DNA of 64,000 nucleotides from Methylobacterium sp. Leaf118 (GTDB taxonomy: Bacteria; Pseudomonadota; Alphaproteobacteria; Rhizobiales; Beijerinckiaceae). Positions 61,170-64,000 of the stretch are shown one piece after another. The stretch covers positions 1-64,000 of the forward strand of contig NZ_CAKLBV010000001.1 in assembly GCF_920984675.1 (NCBI RefSeq). Direction: 5' to 3'. Under the pieces are notes generated by a model, which was given only the letters and a program-made list of their open reading frames with translations, had not been told where the DNA came from and did not search any database. The first letter of the stretch is position 1. Each line of letters starts with the position of its first letter. The translations under genes and the position numbers were made by a program.

Positions 61170-63236
61170 ATGACAAAAATCCTCGTCGACGGCACCGAAG
61201 TCGATGTCCCGGCCGACTACACCCTGCTCCAGGCCTGCGAGATCGCGGGCGCGGAGATCCCGCGCTTCTGCTTCCACGAGCGGCTGTCGATCGCCGGCAA
61301 TTGCCGCATGTGCCTCGTGGAGCTCAAAGGCGCGCCGAAGCCCGTGGCCTCCTGCGCCTACGCGGTGAAGGATTGCCGGCCGGGGCCGAACGGCGAACCG
61401 CCCGAAGTCGTCACTCGCTCAGGGCTGACGAAAAAGGCCCGCGAGGGGGTGATGGAGTTCCTCCTCATCAACCACCCGCTCGATTGCCCGATCTGCGACC
61501 AGGGCGGCCATTGCGATCTTCAGGATCAGGCGATGGCCTACGGCGTCGATTCGACCCGCTATCACGAGAACAAGCGCGCGGTCGAAGAAAAGTATATCGG
61601 CCCGCTGGTGCGCACGGCGATGAACCGCTGCATCCACTGCACCCGCTGCGTCCGCTTCCTGGCGGAGGTGGCCGGCGTGCCGGATCTCGGCGCCATCGGC
61701 CGCGGCGAGGACATGGAGATCACGAGCTATCTCGAACAGGCGATGGGCTCGGAGCTTCAGGGCAACGTCGCCGATCTCTGCCCGGTCGGCGCGCTGGTCC
61801 ACAAGCCGCAGAGCTACAACGTACGCCCGTGGGAGCTGCACAAGACCGAATCCATCGACGTGATGGATGCGGTGGGCTCCGCGATCCGCGTCGATGCCCG
61901 CGGTCGCGAGGTGATGCAGATCGAGCCGCGGGTCAGCGAGGAGATCAACGAGGAGTGGATCTCGGACAAGACCCGCCACGTGGTCGACGGCCTGCGCCTG
62001 CAGCGGCTCGACCGCCCATTCCTGCGCGAGAACGGGCGCCTGCGCCCGGCCTCCTGGGGCGAGGCCTTTTCCGCGATTGCCGCCAAGCTGAAGGGCGCCG
62101 ACCCGAAGCGCGTCGGCGCGCTGGTCGGTGACCTCGCGGGCGCGGAGGAAATCTTTGCGCTGAAGGCCCTGATGGGCTCGCTCGGCGTGACCAACCTCGA
62201 TGCGCGTCAGACCGGCGAAGCGATCGACCCGGCCTGGGGCCGGACCGCCTACACCTTTGGGCCGACGATCCCCGGCATCGAGGCGGCGGACGCGATCCTG
62301 CTCGTGGGCACCAATCCGCGCACCGAGGCCTCGCTGCTCAACGTCCGCATCCGCAAGCGCTGGCGCATGGCGCCGCTGGCGGTGGGGCTGATCCTCGACG
62401 AGCAGCCGGATCTGACCTATCCCTACACCTATCTCGGCGCCGGAACCGACACGCTGGCCTCGCTCGCCAAGGGCGAGCACAGCTTCCTCGACATCCTCAA
62501 AAAAGCCGAGCGCCCGCTGATCATCGTCGGCGAGGGCGGACTGGGCGCGCTCGGCGCGGCGGCCGCGCTGGCGAAAGACATCGGCGCCGTCACCGACGGC
62601 TGGAACGGCTTCGGCGTCCTGCACACCGCCGCCGCCCGCGTCGGGGCGCTCGATCTCGGCTTCGTGCCGGGGGAGGGGGGGCGCGGCTTCTCCGCCATGC
62701 TGGAGCCGAACGCCCTCGACGTGGTGTTCAACCTCGGCGCCGACGAGCGGGCGATCCCGGCCGGCGCCTTCGTGATCTACCAGGGCACCCACGGCGATAC
62801 CGGCGCCAGCCGCGCCGACGTGATCCTGCCGGGCGCCGCCTATACCGAGAAGAGCGCGACTTACGTCAATCTCGAGGGCCGGGTTCAGACCACCAACCGC
62901 GCCGGCTTCCCCCCGGGGGATGCCCGCGAGGATTGGGCGATCCTGCGCGCGCTGTCCGATGTGCTCGGCAAGCGGCTGCCCTACGATTCGCTCGCCGCGC
63001 TGCGCAAGGCGATGTATGCGGAGCATCCGCATCTCGCGGCGGTCGGCGCCGTCGAGCCCTCCGACGCGGCGGCCGCCCTCGAAACGCTCGCGGCACTTCC
63101 GGGCCGCACCGAGAAAGCCGCGTTCGCCTCGCCGATCGCCGACTTCTACCTCACCAATCCGATCGCCCGCGCCTCGCGGGTGCTCGCCGAGTGCTCCGGG
63201 CTCGCCCGGGGCCGCGCGCTCGAAGCGGCGGAATAA
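61170..63236 (+). CDS. nuoG: NADH-quinone oxidoreductase subunit G
   Basis: A 688-residue 75-kDa-type subunit. The N-terminal ferredoxin domain has C34, C45, C48 and C62 (cluster N1b); His102, C106, C109 and C115 follow for N5 (HPLDCPICDQGGHC); C154, C157 and C160 (CIHCTRC) with a later Cys in DLCPVGALV bind N4. The remaining 480 residues are a molybdopterin-oxidoreductase-like domain without a cofactor site. I choose ATG 61170 (MTKILVDGTEVDVPADYTLL); the longer upstream frame is a shadow of nuoF. Confidence 0.98.
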   Translation: MTKILVDGTEVDVPADYTLLQACEIAGAEIPRFCFHERLSIAGNCRMCLVELKGAPKPVASCAYAVKDCRPGPNGEPPEVVTRSGLTKKAREGVMEFLLINHPLDCPICDQGGHCDLQDQAMAYGVDSTRYHENKRAVEEKYIGPLVRTAMNRCIHCTRCVRFLAEVAGVPDLGAIGRGEDMEITSYLEQAMGSELQGNVADLCPVGALVHKPQSYNVRPWELHKTESIDVMDAVGSAIRVDARGREVMQIEPRVSEEINEEWISDKTRHVVDGLRLQRLDRPFLRENGRLRPASWGEAFSAIAAKLKGADPKRVGALVGDLAGAEEIFALKALMGSLGVTNLDARQTGEAIDPAWGRTAYTFGPTIPGIEAADAILLVGTNPRTEASLLNVRIRKRWRMAPLAVGLILDEQPDLTYPYTYLGAGTDTLASLAKGEHSFLDILKKAERPLIIVGEGGLGALGAAAALAKDIGAVTDGWNGFGVLHTAAARVGALDLGFVPGEGGRGFSAMLEPNALDVVFNLGADERAIPAGAFVIYQGTHGDTGASRADVILPGAAYTEKSATYVNLEGRVQTTNRAGFPPGDAREDWAILRALSDVLGKRLPYDSLAALRKAMYAEHPHLAAVGAVEPSDAAAALETLAALPGRTEKAAFASPIADFYLTNPIARASRVLAECSGLARGRALEAAE

Positions 63237-63248
63237 GGGACGGCTTCG

Positions 63249-64000
63249 ATGACCTTCCTCGAGGTGCTCGGCACCGTCCTCCTGATCGCGCTGAAGAGCT
63301 TCGTGCTGCTCGCGGCACTGCTGGTCTTCATCGCCTACGCCCTGCTCGCCGACCGCAAGATCTGGGCGGCGGTGCAACTGCGGCGCGGTCCGAACGTGGT
63401 CGGGCCCTGGGGCCTGTTCCAGTCCTTCGCCGACCTGCTGAAGTTCGTCCTGAAGGAGCCGGTGATCCCGGCGGGCGCCAACAAGGCGATCTATCTGCTG
63501 GCGCCGCTCGTGTTCGCGATGCTGGCTTTGGCGTCCTGGGCGGTGATCCCGCTCGCCGACGGCTGGGCGATCGCCGACATCAATGTCGGCATCACCTATA
63601 TCTTCGCGATCTCGTCGCTCGGCGTCTACGGCGTCATCATGGGCGGCTGGGCGTCGAACTCGAAATACGCCTTCCTCGGCGCGCTGCGATCGGCGGCGCA
63701 GATGATCTCCTACGAAGTCTCGCTCGGCTTCGTCATCATCTGCGTGCTGCTCTGCGCCGGCTCGCTCAACCTCTCGCGCATCGTCATGGCGCAGGACACC
63801 GCACTCGGCCTCTTCGGCTGGTACTGGCTGTGGCTGTTCCCGATGTTCGGCGTGTTCTTCGTCTCGGCGCTCGCCGAGACCAACCGCCCGCCCTTCGATC
63901 TGCCGGAGGCCGAGTCGGAACTCGTGGCCGGTTACATGGTCGAGTATTCCTCGACGCCGTACCTGCTGTTCATGCTCGGCGAGTACGTGGCGATCATGAC
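63249..64000 (+). CDS. nuoH: NADH-quinone oxidoreductase subunit H, cut by the window end
   Basis: The first 250 residues of the membrane subunit that closes the quinone channel; the 3' end is outside the window. It has the helix [60 protein letters not shown] and the quinone-chamber loop [20 protein letters not shown]. The start lies 12 bases after nuoG. Confidence 0.98.
   Translation, partial: MTFLEVLGTVLLIALKSFVLLAALLVFIAYALLADRKIWAAVQLRRGPNVVGPWGLFQSFADLLKFVLKEPVIPAGANKAIYLLAPLVFAMLALASWAVIPLADGWAIADINVGITYIFAISSLGVYGVIMGGWASNSKYAFLGALRSAAQMISYEVSLGFVIICVLLCAGSLNLSRIVMAQDTALGLFGWYWLWLFPMFGVFFVSALAETNRPPFDLPEAESELVAGYMVEYSSTPYLLFMLGEYVAIM

Noticed and set aside
61419-63377. A 652-residue minus-strand frame opposite nuoG
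   Set aside because: Antisense shadow without motifs; nuoG is complete on the plus strand.

Overview
The DNA is uniformly GC-rich. Codon use, overlapping operons, the nuoABCDEFGH order with a long C-terminal tail on NuoE, a MocR-controlled Nit1C cluster and families common in Rhizobiales/Hyphomicrobiales suggest an alphaproteobacterium, most likely Methylobacterium or Methylorubrum. The genus is inferred; no rRNA or marker species gene is present. Two tRNA genes and the respiratory operon indicate a chromosome, and the window runs from an accessory region (about 0-49 kb) into core genome (about 49-64 kb).

Layout. 0.7-6.5 kb: a membrane-bound c-di-GMP enzyme (MHYT-PAS-GGDEF-EAL), a lone PD-(D/E)XK nuclease-like protein, two small proteins and a tyrosine recombinase. 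7-8.5 kb: an unrecognised 343-residue protein flanked by three copies of one sequence motif, and the decayed tail of a type I restriction HsdR gene. 8.7-18.8 kb: a complete type I-C CRISPR-Cas locus, cas5c-cas8c-cas7c-cas4-cas1-cas2, then an array of 33 good repeats with degenerate copies at its far end, then cas3, which is separated from the other cas genes and points back towards the array. 19.0-19.3 kb: an intact tRNA-Arg(CCG) and an inverted, decayed tRNA-Arg-like copy beside it. 19.7-23.8 kb: an IS3-family element and an IS1182-family element, both apparently without a normal transposase start codon, with an alpha/beta hydrolase between them. 24-36 kb: a LnmK-like hotdog protein, an outer-membrane MetA/SphA-type protein, an eight-gene Nit1C cluster (nitrilase, radical SAM, GNAT, AIR-synthase-like, glycosyltransferase, small protein, flavoprotein, DsrE-like protein), a divergent MocR regulator and DNA polymerase IV. 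37-43 kb: a TetR/SDR pair, a secreted epoxide-hydrolase-like protein with cytochrome P460, and a DUF302/hydrolase operon facing a GlxA-type AraC regulator, separated by gene-poor DNA with repeated non-coding motifs. 43.8-48.5 kb: an ArdC-type antirestriction protein, then broken integrase, IS21 and IS256 remains. 48.7-54.7 kb: mainly housekeeping or conserved genes (ketopantoate-reductase-like, DUF393, patatin, zinc alcohol dehydrogenase, small proteins) and tRNA-Asp. 55.5-64 kb: nuoA to nuoH, cut by the window edge.

How the genes work together. The I-C locus has every gene needed for adaptation (Cas1, Cas2, Cas4), crRNA processing and surveillance (Cas5c, Cas7c, Cas8c) and degradation (Cas3). 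The Nit1C operon, read leftwards with start/stop overlaps at most junctions, is of the type linked to cyanide use as a nitrogen source. The motif CATACAAT occurs three times in its divergent promoter region and once in a perfect palindrome before the outer-membrane protein gene, which suggests one MocR regulon. The nuo genes encode the peripheral arm and start of the membrane arm of complex I.
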